Source: Achromobacter pulmonis
Lineage (GTDB): Bacteria; Pseudomonadota; Gammaproteobacteria; Burkholderiales; Burkholderiaceae_B
Assembly: GCF_902859765.1 (NCBI RefSeq)
Contig: NZ_CADIJV010000004.1
Location: 186,001 to 250,000, forward strand
DNA length: 64,000 nt
Reading direction: 5' to 3'
Shown here in pieces: positions 50,758 through 59,833 of the stretch. Both the position numbers and the translations under genes were made by a program. The number at the start of each line of letters is the position of its first letter. The first letter of the stretch is position 1. The notes beneath the pieces are model-generated. The model was not told the origin of the DNA. It searched no databases and saw nothing but the letters and a program-made list of their open reading frames with translations.

Positions 50758-53502
50758 TTGATTTATCGCACCAACCCGTGGCTGACGGCCACGGTCGCAC
50801 TGAGTACCTCCTGCTGCGGCGCCGCCATGGCCGCCGACCTGACCGTCGGCCCCGGCAACACGCAGGTGATCGACGGCTCGGCCGCCTTTCCCGGCGGCGT
50901 TGACGTCAACGGCGGCACCCTGGTGGTGGGCGGCAACGGCGGCGGCGCCGGCGTCACTCTCGGCGGCAATGTCAACGCGACCGCGAACGGCACCGTCTCG
51001 GGCTTCGGCACCATCGACGGCAATCTCGACGTGACCGGCGCGCGCGTCGCCCCCGGCTATCCTGTCGGCACGCCGACCGGCGTGTCCAACGGCAATATCG
51101 TCGTCAAGGGCGACCTGTCCCTGAACAACGCCGTGTTCGACTTCGAGACCGGCTACGCCGGCCTGCCGATCACCCAGCCGGGCACCGGCGACAACCTCAC
51201 CGTGGCCGGCAACGTCGCCCTGAACAACACGACGCTGAACGTATCGGTCAACACGCTGGGAGTGAACGCGGGCTATTACCGCATCCTGTCGTACGGCGGC
51301 ACGCTGAGCGGCAACGGTTTGACACTGGGCACGGTCAGCGGCGACTCGGTGCCCGCGGCCACGATCCAGTCGCTGACCGGCGACAAACAGATCAACGTGA
51401 TCCTGGGCCCGGCCACCACCAACCTGTGGAACGGCAATGGCGCCGCCTCGGCGACGCGCGCCGGCGGCGGCGACGGCACCTGGAGCGCCGCCAGCGGCAA
51501 CTGGAACAGCCCGGCCAACGCCAGTGGCGCCCTGCCCGATGGCGGCTACGCCATTTTCACGGGCGCGGCCGGCACCGTCACGGTCGATGGCGGCGCCGGT
51601 GCGGTGCGGGTCTCGGGCATCCAGTTCGCCACCGACCGCTACACCCTGCAAGGCGCGCCCATCACGCTGGTGGGCAGCGGCGGCAATCCGCCGGCCCTGG
51701 TGGTCGGTGACGGCACTTACGCCTCGGGCCAGTTCGTCGACACCATCCACAACCCGTTGCAAGGCACCCAGGGCTTCGTCAAGACCGGCCCCGGCTCGTT
51801 GATCCTGACCGCCGACAGCAGCGGCCTGAGCGGCCCCATCCTGATCGCCGACGGCGCCCTGGAAATCGACGGCAAGTTGAACGGCCCCCTGGACATCGGC
51901 CGCGAAGTCGTGCTGGCGGGCGTGGGCCAGGTCGGCGCCACCACCCTCTACCCCACCGCCGTCATCTCGCCGGGCAACGACGGCTCGCCCATCGGCACGC
52001 TGACGGTGAACGGCAACCTCGCCTTCGGCGCCGACACCGTCTATCGCGTGCACGCCGATCCGGCCAGCAGCGCCAGCGACCGCATCCACGTCACCGGTAT
52101 CGCCACCCTGGACGGCACCGTGGCGCACGTGGGCCCGGCCGGCAACTATGCGCCGCGCGCCACCTACAACATCCTGACGGCCGACGGCGGCATTCAGGGC
52201 CACTTCGCCGGCGCCTCCAGCGCCTATGCCTTCCTGACGCCCACGCTCAGCTACGACGCCAACAACGCCTTCATGACCCTGACGCGCAACGACGTGCCGA
52301 TCGGCAGCATCGGCAGCGGCGGCAACGAGAGCAGCGTGGGCGATGCGCTGGACAAGGAAGACCCGCCCGCCAGCGGCAGCGGCTCGCCGGTGCTCGACAG
52401 CGGCAGCGGCTCGGCCCGCGACAGCGGCGCCCGCCAGGTGACCACGGCGGTGCTCGCCATGACGGCCGACCAGGCCCGCTCGGCCCTGAAGTTGCTGGCC
52501 GGCGAAGCCCACGCCAGCACCGCCACGGTACTGCAGGGCCAGGCCGACACCGTGCGCGCGCTGCCGCTGGAACATCTGCGCGGCAACCTCGACGCGCCCC
52601 TGCGCGCGGGCCAGCCCACGGCCCAGTTGGGCTCGCCCTCGGCCGACGCCTTGCCGCAAAGCGGCGCCGCGCCGGTCTGGGCGCAGGCGTTCGGCAACTG
52701 GAGCACGTTCGACGGCGACGGCAACGCCTCCCGCATCAAGCAATCGGCCGGCGGCCTCTTCGTCGGCGGCGACGGCGCGGTCGGCGGCGGCTGGCGCCTG
52801 GGCGGCGCGCTCGGCTACACCGGCAGCCACAACAGCATCGCCGAGGCTGCGTCGCGCAGCGATGTCGACAGCTATACCGCGACCCTGTTCGGCGGCCGCA
52901 ACATCGCGGCCGGTCCCGGCCACGTGCGCTTCATGGCCGGCGCCGCGTACACCTGGCACAACATCGACACCCGGCGCGACGTCGCCGCCGGCGGCCTGAA
53001 CCAGCAGCTCAAGTCGTCGTATCACGCGGCGTCGACGCAGGTGTTCTCCGAACTCGGCTACCACCTGCCGCTGGGCGAGGCCTATGCCATCGAACCCTTT
53101 GCCGGCGTGGCCTGGAACCAACTGCGCACGCACGGCTTCGAGGAATCGGGCGGCAGCGCGGCCCTGCGCGGCAAGGGCCGCACCGACGACGTCACCAGCA
53201 CCACGCTGGGACTGCGCGGTTCGTGGCAATTCGACTCCCACGGCGCGCCGGGCCGCCTGACCGCCTCGCTCGGCTGGCGCCACGCCATGGGCGACGTCAC
53301 GCCCAGCCAGGAACTGGCCTTCGACGGCGGCAGCACGTTCTCGGTGCGGGGCGTGCCGATCGCGCGAAACGCCGCCGTGGCCGGGCTCGGCGCCGAGATG
53401 GCGATCACGCGCAACACCACCGTGGGCGTGGCCTATGACGCCCAGTTCGGCGGCGGCAACCGCCAGCAGTCGGGCCAGCTCAAGCTGGCGCTGCGCTTCT
53501 AG
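50758..53502 (+). CDS. Type V autotransporter (AT-1) with beta-helical passenger
   Basis: A 914-residue autotransporter. The signal peptide ends GAAMA-ADL at about residue 25. The passenger (26-600) is Gly/Asn/Thr-rich with imperfect beta-helix repeats and autotransporter-associated strands (KTGPGSLILTADSSGLSGP, VLAGVGQVG). Residues about 635-914 form the outer-membrane barrel, starting near PVWAQAFGNWSTFDGDGNAS and ending LKLALRF with terminal Phe. The start taken is TTG 50758 with AAGGA 8 bases upstream; ATG 50716 is an alternative. No protease triad or RGD motif was seen; an adhesin or surface role is an inference. Confidence 0.88.
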   Translation: MIYRTNPWLTATVALSTSCCGAAMAADLTVGPGNTQVIDGSAAFPGGVDVNGGTLVVGGNGGGAGVTLGGNVNATANGTVSGFGTIDGNLDVTGARVAPGYPVGTPTGVSNGNIVVKGDLSLNNAVFDFETGYAGLPITQPGTGDNLTVAGNVALNNTTLNVSVNTLGVNAGYYRILSYGGTLSGNGLTLGTVSGDSVPAATIQSLTGDKQINVILGPATTNLWNGNGAASATRAGGGDGTWSAASGNWNSPANASGALPDGGYAIFTGAAGTVTVDGGAGAVRVSGIQFATDRYTLQGAPITLVGSGGNPPALVVGDGTYASGQFVDTIHNPLQGTQGFVKTGPGSLILTADSSGLSGPILIADGALEIDGKLNGPLDIGREVVLAGVGQVGATTLYPTAVISPGNDGSPIGTLTVNGNLAFGADTVYRVHADPASSASDRIHVTGIATLDGTVAHVGPAGNYAPRATYNILTADGGIQGHFAGASSAYAFLTPTLSYDANNAFMTLTRNDVPIGSIGSGGNESSVGDALDKEDPPASGSGSPVLDSGSGSARDSGARQVTTAVLAMTADQARSALKLLAGEAHASTATVLQGQADTVRALPLEHLRGNLDAPLRAGQPTAQLGSPSADALPQSGAAPVWAQAFGNWSTFDGDGNASRIKQSAGGLFVGGDGAVGGGWRLGGALGYTGSHNSIAEAASRSDVDSYTATLFGGRNIAAGPGHVRFMAGAAYTWHNIDTRRDVAAGGLNQQLKSSYHAASTQVFSELGYHLPLGEAYAIEPFAGVAWNQLRTHGFEESGGSAALRGKGRTDDVTSTTLGLRGSWQFDSHGAPGRLTASLGWRHAMGDVTPSQELAFDGGSTFSVRGVPIARNAAVAGLGAEMAITRNTTVGVAYDAQFGGGNRQQSGQLKLALRF

Positions 53503-53510
53503 TTGCGCAG

Positions 53511-53547
53511 CGGGGCCGCGGGCGCCAAGGCGGCGCGCGCGGCCCCG
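53511..53547 (+). terminator. Hairpin after the autotransporter gene
   Basis: CGGGGCCGCG and CGCGGCCCCG form a perfect 10-bp stem beginning 9 bases after the stop codon. There is no T-tract. Confidence 0.45.
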
Positions 53548-53675
53548 CCGGCGGCGGGCGCGCCATGAAGCCTCGCCCGCAGTGCGCTACAGTGCGGGGG
53601 ACTGGCGGCAACCGCCGCCATAGAGGTCCGCGGCCCATGCCGCCGCGGACGAACGCATCCAGGAAAAGCACCGCA

Positions 53676-54170
53676 GTGAATGACACCCACACGCCGGACA
53701 CCGACGCCGCCGGACACCGCAAGGAAGCCACGCTCTGGCGTGACGATGGCTGGACCGCCCGCATCATCAAGAACGAAGACGACGACGGCTGGGCCGTCGA
53801 AATGACGCTGGATGGACAGTCCGAACCGGCCCTGGTGGGCCCGTGGACCATGGGCCGCGACAAGAAGAACCCCAAGCCGCTGGACGGGCCCGCCTTTTCC
53901 ACGCTGGTCAAGACGGCCAACGAAGTCCTGCGCCGCCACGAACAGCAATTGCACGCCACGCTGCACAAGAGCGTGAAGATCGACGGCGCCGACGGCCGCC
54001 TGACCGTCAAGCTGGATATCGTGCCCGACGATGACGAGCCCTATGCCGTGCTGAGCGCCTACGATGACGCGGGCGAACAACTGGCCCGCATCCACGTGGC
54101 GCCGACCTACAAGCTGAACGTGCAACGCGCCCAGGAATGGGCCAGCGGCGGGTTCGGACGCGACGGCTGA
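53676..54170 (+). CDS. Conserved hypothetical cytoplasmic protein
   Basis: A 164-residue acidic protein without signal or membrane segments. The core (EATLWRDDGWTARIIKNEDD, DGWAVEMTLDGQSEPALVGP, RDKKNPKPLDGPAFSTLVKT) looks like a compact alpha/beta domain. I do not recognise the family. The likely start is GTG 53676 with AGGAAA upstream; the ATG at 53565 would add an Arg-rich stretch. It converges on dps with a small hairpin between the two genes. Confidence 0.7.
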   Translation: MNDTHTPDTDAAGHRKEATLWRDDGWTARIIKNEDDDGWAVEMTLDGQSEPALVGPWTMGRDKKNPKPLDGPAFSTLVKTANEVLRRHEQQLHATLHKSVKIDGADGRLTVKLDIVPDDDEPYAVLSAYDDAGEQLARIHVAPTYKLNVQRAQEWASGGFGRDG

Positions 54171-54185
54171 GGCCGCGTCCGCCCA

Positions 54186-54200
54186 CGGCGCATGGCGCCG
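54186..54200. terminator. Short hairpin between convergent genes
   Basis: CGGCGC-ATG-GCGCCG, a 6-bp stem with a 3-base loop, lies between the stops at 54170 and 54232. Confidence 0.3.
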
Positions 54201-54231
54201 CCCAGGCCCCGGCCGGCGCGCCCGGCGCCGC

Positions 54232-54783
54232 TCAATGGCCGGTGCCGTCGCCCTGCCGGCTGGCCTCGAACAGGAACCAGGTGCGCCGCTCGGTCTCGTC
54301 GATCCAGTTCTCGATCAGGCTGGAGCTGGCGATGTCGCGGTGTTCGTCGGTGACGTTATGGGCTTCGCGCAGCGTCGCCGCCAGGGTCTTGTTGTCTTCG
54401 CGCAGCTCGGCCAGCATGTCCAGCGGCTGCACGTAGTCGGCGTCATTGTCACTGATGCGCTGGGTGCGCGAAATATGGCCGATGGAACGCATCGTGGTGC
54501 CGCCGATCTTGCGAATGCGCTCGGCGATGGGATCGGTCATGGCGAACAACTGATCGCCCTGCTCATCCAGCAGCAGGTGGTAGTCGCGAAAATGCGGCCC
54601 GCTGACATGCCAATGAAAGTTCTTGGTCTTCAGGTACAGCGCGAACACGTCGGCCAGCACCTGGTTCAACACCGCGGAGATATCGCGGGTGGCGGCGGCA
54701 GCCAGGTCGGTGGGGGTCGCCAATGGGCGCTTGCGCAGCGTCTTTGCCACCTTGACGGTCTTCGCATTCAGTTTCTTGGCCAT
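54232..54783 (-). CDS. dps: Dps-type ferritin-like DNA-protection protein
   Basis: A 183-residue Dps. The inter-subunit ferroxidase ligands are His57, His69, Asp73, Asp84 and Glu88, in KNFHWHVSGPHFRDYH and then LLDEQ and MTDPIAERI, with the spacing of E. coli Dps. The Lys-rich N-terminus (MAKKLNAKTVKVAKTLRKR) is a likely DNA-binding tail. It oxidises iron with H2O2 and compacts DNA in stress. The ATG at 54783 follows AGGAG by 9 bases. Confidence 0.94.
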   Translation of the reverse strand: MAKKLNAKTVKVAKTLRKRPLATPTDLAAAATRDISAVLNQVLADVFALYLKTKNFHWHVSGPHFRDYHLLLDEQGDQLFAMTDPIAERIRKIGGTTMRSIGHISRTQRISDNDADYVQPLDMLAELREDNKTLAATLREAHNVTDEHRDIASSSLIENWIDETERRTWFLFEASRQGDGTGH

Positions 54784-54939
54784 GAATCGCAGCTCCTGGA
54801 AATGATTCGGAAAACACGCACGCGGCGCGATCGGTCGCGCCGCGAGATCCCAGGGTAATTCCGTCTCCACGCTTTGCCAATGGCCGCGTGCGGCTGGCGC
54901 CAGGCTGAACGCCGCCGTCGCCCCGGAGGAATGGCGGCA

Positions 54940-55596
54940 CTAGTGCGGCCGTATCCCGAAGACCGCTTCCTGCCCGGAGAACAGCGCCACGCAAGCCTGG
55001 ATGCGATCGGCGATGGAGCTTTGCGGCAGCGGCGCGGCCAGGCCCAGCGCCATCTGCCGCAGCGGTTCGGCGATGGTCATGGCCAGCAGCAGGCCGGCGG
55101 TCTGACGCGGTTGCTTGATGTAAATCAACCCGCGCGCGGCCAGGGTCTCGAACCACGCGGCCAGCATCGCGGTGCCGCGCTCGATGCCGTTTTCCTGGTA
55201 AAGCGCCAGCAGCGCCGCGCGCGCCGGAAAGTCGGCGGTCAGCAGCCGGAACATGCCGACGGCCTCGGCCGACAGGGCGCGGTCGGCGATCGCCTGCAAG
55301 ACCCGCGCCAGGGCCGGCAGCACCTCGGCCGCGCTGCCGACCTCCTGCGCCATCACCGGCTCGAAGCTGTCGGTCCAGCCGCGCACCACCTGCGCCACCA
55401 GGTCTTCGCGGTTGGCGGCGAAGCGGTAGACGGTCTTCTTGGCCATACCGGCGCGCCGGGCCACCGCCTCCAGCGTGGCGGCGGCATAACCCTCGTTCAA
55501 CAGCAGCCAGGTGGCGGCCTCCAGGATTCCGGCGCGCAATTCGGCGTCAGGCCGGGCGGGACGGCCGCGCGGACGCGGCGGGGGCGACGATGCCAT
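54940..55596 (-). CDS. TetR-family regulator of the PhlG-like locus
   Basis: A 218-residue TetR regulator. The helix-turn-helix is at 35-65 (AAATLEAVARRAGMAKKTVY, RFAANREDLVAQVV). The C-terminal ligand domain ends ACVALFSGQEAVFGIRPH. The basic PPPRPRGRPARPDAE leader resembles AcrR/PhlF-type regulators. It is divergent from the PhlG-like hydrolase and the MFS gene, and an AGAAACG dyad lies in the shared promoter. Confidence 0.9.
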   Translation of the reverse strand: MASSPPPRPRGRPARPDAELRAGILEAATWLLLNEGYAAATLEAVARRAGMAKKTVYRFAANREDLVAQVVRGWTDSFEPVMAQEVGSAAEVLPALARVLQAIADRALSAEAVGMFRLLTADFPARAALLALYQENGIERGTAMLAAWFETLAARGLIYIKQPRQTAGLLLAMTIAEPLRQMALGLAAPLPQSSIADRIQACVALFSGQEAVFGIRPH

Positions 55597-55650
55597 GGTC
55601 GGGCAATGCTCCTGTGGTTGAGGTGCGATCTTACACGCAGCCCATATTTT

Positions 55651-55669
55651 AGAAACGGACATCGTTTCT
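55651..55669. promoter_or_regulatory. TetR operator candidate
   Basis: AGAAACG-GACAT-CGTTTCT, a perfect 7-bp dyad with a 5-base spacer, lies midway between the divergent TetR and hydrolase genes. A TAGAAT at 55676-55681 follows and may be the hydrolase -10 element. Confidence 0.65.
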
Positions 55670-55713
55670 TTATTGTAGAATCCGCTTCTCCCCCCTTTTC
55701 CCGGAGCCACGCC

Positions 55714-56415
55714 TTGACCTCCCCTCATCCCGATGCGGCGCACATCGCCGCCGACATGGACAGCCTGCTCGACCCCGCGCCGCTGCCGCTGGAAACCGGC
55801 ATCAAGCGGCTGCCCGGCGGCGGCCTGGTGGTGGCCGCGCGCACCGACCTGCACGGCTGCAAGGGCCGCATGGTCGATTGGTGGTTCAAGTTCTTCCAGA
55901 CCACGCAGCACATCCGCTGGTGGCATCCGCGCGACCACGTCGAGCATCGCGGCTGGGACGGCGCCTGGCGCCGCGGCGAAAGCTATATCGGCGCTTCGAT
56001 CCATGCGGTGGAATCGCTGGCCGACCTGCCGCCGGTGGCCGCGAAGCTGAAATTCCACGCCCCCGACGAAGCCTTCGATGCCATCCGCCTGCGCGCGGCG
56101 CAGGGCAGCCAGGACGTGTCCGCCGCCGTCTACGCCCGCATCGGCTTTGGCGACCGCATCCGGCTCGATGCCGCCGGCGACCCGCTGGACGGCCAGATGA
56201 TCCACCTGGCGCGCGACACGCCTTTCGGCTGCGTGCTGCGCAGCCGCTTCTACCTGGGCCTGTCGAGCGAGCAGCCGGAGCAGGACGTTCCCGACGTGCT
56301 GGGGCTGAACCTGCTGCGCCACTGCTATACCGAGTTCACCTACCTGTCGCGCTTCCTGCCGTCGATCTACTACGGCGAACACGCCAACGGCGAAGCCGCG
56401 CCCCTGCCCTGGTGA
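55714..56415 (+). CDS. PhlG-like (2,4-diacetylphloroglucinol hydrolase family) protein
   Basis: A 233-residue protein resembling PhlG, the zinc hydrolase that removes an acetyl group from 2,4-diacetylphloroglucinol by C-C cleavage. Likely zinc residues are in WWHPRDHVEH, near IHAVES, and in the late HCYTEF motif (His203-x3-Glu207). VDWWFKFFQTT is also typical. It is shorter than PhlG (about 290). The start taken is TTG 55714 with GGAG 7 bases upstream. An MFS gene follows after 77 bases, so the pair may detoxify and export a phenolic. The substrate is not proven. Confidence 0.75.
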   Translation: MTSPHPDAAHIAADMDSLLDPAPLPLETGIKRLPGGGLVVAARTDLHGCKGRMVDWWFKFFQTTQHIRWWHPRDHVEHRGWDGAWRRGESYIGASIHAVESLADLPPVAAKLKFHAPDEAFDAIRLRAAQGSQDVSAAVYARIGFGDRIRLDAAGDPLDGQMIHLARDTPFGCVLRSRFYLGLSSEQPEQDVPDVLGLNLLRHCYTEFTYLSRFLPSIYYGEHANGEAAPLPW

Positions 56416-56492
56416 CGGCCGCCGCGCGGCGCGGTCCGGCCGAAGGAGTATGCTACGGCGCTTTCCCACCGCCCCCCTTCCGTCACATCGTT

Positions 56493-57668
56493 ATGCGCGG
56501 CAACCCCGACGCCCGGCAAGGCGCCATCGCCCTGCATGGGTTCTACTTCCTGTACTACGGCTTGCAGGGCGTCAGCATCCCCTTTCTTCCCTTGTGGTTC
56601 GCCGGCCGCGGCCTCGATCCGGCGCTGATCGGCCTGATCGTGGCGACCTCGTTCCTGCCCAAGATCCTGTCCACGCCGGTGGTAGCGCACGTGGCCGACC
56701 AGCGCGGCGGCGCGCACGGCCTGATCTTCGCCGCACTGGCCGCCTCGCTGCTGCTGTTCCTGTGCTATCCCTTCAGCCAGGCGCCGGCCTGGCTGTTCGG
56801 CATCACGCTGCTGCTGAACGCGGTGTTCCCGGCGGTGCTGCCGCTGCTCGATCGCATGGCGATCGCCAGCGGGCGCGGCCAGGGCCACTCGTACACCCTC
56901 ATCCGCGCCTGCGGATCGCTTGGCTTCGCGCTGGTGACCGTGGCCGGCGGCTACCTGATCAAGACCTTCGACACCGACTGGGTGATGTGGCTGTCGATGC
57001 TGCTCATCGTGGCCTGCCTGGCCTGCGTGCGCCTGCTGCCGCGGGCGGCCCGTCCCGCGCCCGGCGAGGCCCCGGCCGCGCGCGTGCGGCTGCCGATGCG
57101 CGAGATCCTGCGCGACCGGCCGCTATTGCTGTGCATCGGCGCCGCCTCGCTGGTGCAGGCCAGCAACGGCTTCCTGTATTCGTACTCCACGCTCTACTGG
57201 ACCGATCGCGGCCTGTCCCCGGCCCTGATCTCGATGCTGTGGGCGGTGGGCGTGGCCAGCGAGGTGCTGTTCTTCTTCCTGGCGCCGAAAGTGCTGGCGC
57301 GGGTCGGCGCGCAATGGCTGATCCTGGTTTCGGCCGCCATGACGGCGCTGCGCTGGACCGGCCTGGCGGCCACCACCGACCCGGCCTGGATCGCCGCGCT
57401 GCAACTGCTGCAGTGCTTCACGCTGGCGGGCAACAACGCCGCCATCATGTGGTACATCGCCCGGCGCGTGCCGGCGGCCTGCAAGACCTCGGCGATCGCG
57501 CTGTATGCGCTGCTCTCGGGCGGTGTGTTCATGTTCGGCAGCATCCAGCTCGGCGGCGCGCTGTATCGCAGCCATGCGCCGGGCGGCTTCCTGGCGATGG
57601 CGCTGTGCGCGGCCTGCGCCGTGCCGCTGGTGCTGGCCGCCGACAAGCGCGCGCGGTCGGCCCGTTAG
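56493..57668 (+). CDS. MFS transporter, LacY/HcaT-like
   Basis: A 391-residue major facilitator with 12 predicted helices, of the MFS_1-like group that includes HcaT. Signatures are FLYYGLQGVSIPFLPLWFAG in helix 1 and ATSFLPKILSTPVVAHVADQ around helix 2. It sits downstream of the PhlG-like gene and is probably co-transcribed under TetR control. No strong ribosome site precedes ATG 56493. Its stop overlaps that of the convergent TetR gene by 4 bases. Confidence 0.85.
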   Translation: MRGNPDARQGAIALHGFYFLYYGLQGVSIPFLPLWFAGRGLDPALIGLIVATSFLPKILSTPVVAHVADQRGGAHGLIFAALAASLLLFLCYPFSQAPAWLFGITLLLNAVFPAVLPLLDRMAIASGRGQGHSYTLIRACGSLGFALVTVAGGYLIKTFDTDWVMWLSMLLIVACLACVRLLPRAARPAPGEAPAARVRLPMREILRDRPLLLCIGAASLVQASNGFLYSYSTLYWTDRGLSPALISMLWAVGVASEVLFFFLAPKVLARVGAQWLILVSAAMTALRWTGLAATTDPAWIAALQLLQCFTLAGNNAAIMWYIARRVPAACKTSAIALYALLSGGVFMFGSIQLGGALYRSHAPGGFLAMALCAACAVPLVLAADKRARSAR

Positions 57669-58312
57669 TCGCGCGCCGCCGCCAGGGCGGTTGCGCCCAC
57701 CATCTCGGCGATCTCCGCGACCGTGTCCGGCGTCAGGCGCCTGGTGTCCAGGCGCCGCAGCAGGGCTTCGCGCGCCACCGCAAAAACGATGGCCTGCCCC
57801 AGGATTGCATGCGCGCGCAGGATGCTGTCGCGCCCGCCGGGCGGTTCGCGCCGCAGGGCCGCGACCCGGCAGGTGACCGCTTCGTGCAGCGGCATGAACA
57901 GGGCGGCATGGATGGCTTCGAATCGGGGCGTGGGTTGCAGTTGTTCGCGCGCCAGCAGCAGGCTGCGGGCGGCGGACGCGTCGGAATCCAGCAAGGCCGT
58001 GGCGAAGTCCCGCATGAGCGCCCGCAATTGCGTGGCGGCCTCCCTGGGCGTGGCCGGCGGCGTTTCGGGCCAGGCCAGGCGCGCGGCGATGTCGTGCGCC
58101 GTCTGTTCCAGCACGGCGGCGTAGACCCCTTCCTTGCCACCGAAGTGGTAGGGAATGGCGGATTGGTTGACGCCGGCGGCGTCGGCCAGCTGGCGTGTGC
58201 GCACGCCGTCCAGGCCGAGCTGGCTGAACAGCGCCAATCCGGCGCGCAGCAGCCGCTCGCGCGTGTCCAGGCCGCGTTCGGCAGCGGGGGATTCAGTGGA
58301 CGTTGTCTGCAT
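57665..58312 (-). CDS. TetR-family regulator (CerR-like)
   Basis: A 215-residue TetR regulator with the helix-turn-helix GVRTRQLADAAGVNQSAIPY (about 38-57), then HFGGKEGVYAAVL. The C-terminal part resembles the CerR-type domain. The ATG at 58312 begins a family-like N-terminus; the open frame to 58528 is an Arg-rich extension without support. It lies 83 bases downstream of the M24-like gene on the same strand, so it may belong to that unit. Its target is unknown. Confidence 0.85.
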   Translation of the reverse strand: MQTTSTESPAAERGLDTRERLLRAGLALFSQLGLDGVRTRQLADAAGVNQSAIPYHFGGKEGVYAAVLEQTAHDIAARLAWPETPPATPREAATQLRALMRDFATALLDSDASAARSLLLAREQLQPTPRFEAIHAALFMPLHEAVTCRVAALRREPPGGRDSILRAHAILGQAIVFAVAREALLRRLDTRRLTPDTVAEIAEMVGATALAAARD

Positions 58313-58395
58313 GGGAGGTCTTGCTTCCTGTATCGTCGGCGCGGCCGGGGCAGTGCCCGGCCGCGCGCCAGGATAGCAGGGCTGGCGCCGGCACA

Positions 58396-59652
58396 CTAGC
58401 CGTCCGCGCGCATCAGCCGGGTCGAGTTTTCGTTCAGCGCGATGCCGCCTGTTTCGCCCACGATCACGGTGCCGCCGATATTCGCCAAATGGCGGCCGAA
58501 ACCGCAATTGGGCTCGAATGCGAAGCACATGCCGGCTTGCAGGGGCAGGTCCCGCCCCACGGTGGGCAAGGGCCGCAGTTGCGGATAGCGGACCGCCTCC
58601 GGCAGCAATTCTATGCCTGGCGCGCTGCCGAAACCCACCGGCCCGTACGGGTTGATGCTGTGGACCAGGGGGTGCACATGCCAGCCGCCGGCGGCCAGCA
58701 GGGGCGCTTCCATGGCGTCGACCAGATCGCCGAAGGTATTGCCGGCGCGCAGCGCCGCCAGCCCGGCGTCGTAGCCGGCGCGGGCCACTGCGGCGGCGCG
58801 CTCGAAGTCCGGATGGACTTCGCCGATGGCAACGGCGGCCTGGTGCTGGGTTTCCATCAGGCCATACAGCGCGAACAGTTCCGACAGCACGATGTCGCCC
58901 TCGCGCAGCACTCGGGGCTGCTGCGAACGGTATTGCCAGGCGGGCGGCCCCCAGCCGACATACTCCGGCCCGGTGCCCAGCAGCACTTCGGCGGTGTAGC
59001 CGCCAAGCGCGAAGCAGGTGGCGGTGACGGCGGCCACCAGGTCGGCTTCGCTGACGCCCGGCCTGGCCGTGGCGCGCAGGGCCTCGCTCATGGCCTCGCC
59101 GATATCAGCGGCGCGGCGGATCAGGCCCAGCTCCTCTTCGCTCTTGACCGAGGCCAGGCGGAAGAACGCCTTGTAGACGGGGACGAATTCGGCCTTGGGC
59201 AGCGCCTGCGCCATGCCTTGCAGGGTGCGGGCCGGCAGCGCGCCATCGAAATAGAACGGCGGATAGGGCTCCAGGCCGATCACACCGACGCGCCGGCCAT
59301 CCAGCCCGCGTTCGGCCAGCCAGCCGCCGACATCCCGGCCGGTCTTGCCGACATAGAGCTGTTCCGGCGCGATCCATTGGAGATCGCCGCGCAACGCCGC
59401 CTGGATGTGGTCGGCGATCATCAGCGAGGCAAAGGTGTAGACCCGCGGGGGCTCGTCGCCGATGAACACGACCAGCGATCCGGGACGGTCGTTACTGAAA
59501 TAGCAATCGGGTGAAAAGCCGGCGGGCGCGGCCGCTTCGCGGTCGCCATAGACCACCAGGGCATCCAGGCCCTCGGCCCGCATGATGGCGCGGGCCAGGG
59601 TCCAGCGCCGGTCGCGTTCCGCCAGCGACAGAGGGGCGGGGGGCAGGGTCAT
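58396..59652 (-). CDS. M24 (pita-bread fold) hydrolase lacking metal ligands
   Basis: A 418-residue creatinase/Xaa-Pro-peptidase-fold protein. Residues 1-165 are the creatinase N-domain (FSNDRPGSLVVFIGDEPPRV); residues 180-415 are the M24 domain. At the two metal-binding aspartates the sequence reads VLSELF and METQHQ, and the late glutamate of RxEDT reads HLANIGG. Only HPLVHS and FEPN keep family residues. This fits non-metal members such as creatinase or ectoine-hydrolase-like enzymes. AAGGAG precedes ATG 59652. An inverted repeat lies 37 bases upstream. Confidence 0.8.
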   Translation of the reverse strand: MTLPPAPLSLAERDRRWTLARAIMRAEGLDALVVYGDREAAAPAGFSPDCYFSNDRPGSLVVFIGDEPPRVYTFASLMIADHIQAALRGDLQWIAPEQLYVGKTGRDVGGWLAERGLDGRRVGVIGLEPYPPFYFDGALPARTLQGMAQALPKAEFVPVYKAFFRLASVKSEEELGLIRRAADIGEAMSEALRATARPGVSEADLVAAVTATCFALGGYTAEVLLGTGPEYVGWGPPAWQYRSQQPRVLREGDIVLSELFALYGLMETQHQAAVAIGEVHPDFERAAAVARAGYDAGLAALRAGNTFGDLVDAMEAPLLAAGGWHVHPLVHSINPYGPVGFGSAPGIELLPEAVRYPQLRPLPTVGRDLPLQAGMCFAFEPNCGFGRHLANIGGTVIVGETGGIALNENSTRLMRADG

Positions 59653-59688
59653 GAGCGGTGCTCCTTCAGAGCAATAGAGGAGCGCGCA

Positions 59689-59714
59689 GATTAATTCAAT
59701 CAAATGAATTAATC
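59689..59714. promoter_or_regulatory. Perfect 10-bp inverted repeat upstream of the M24-like gene
   Basis: GATTAATTCA-ATCAAA-TGAATTAATC is a perfect dyad, AT-rich in a GC-rich setting. It is suited to a MarR- or IclR-type dimer. It overlaps the expected promoter of the gene starting at 59652. Confidence 0.65.
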
Positions 59715-59775
59715 AAACGATCATGTCGGGCCAGGCCTGGCGTGGCCGGTCCGTGACGGCGCGGCGCCGGTCAGG

Positions 59776-59807
59776 CCGCGCGGCTTGCCCGATGGCAAAG
59801 CGCGCGG
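59776..59807 (-). terminator. Terminator-like hairpin after cstA-ybdD
   Basis: Arms CCGCGCGGCTTGCC and GGCAAAGCGCGCGG pair with one 2-base mismatch around a CGAT loop, 27 bases beyond the ybdD stop. Confidence 0.5.
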
Positions 59808-59833
59808 CCGGATTGATTCCTCGCCCTTCCCCG

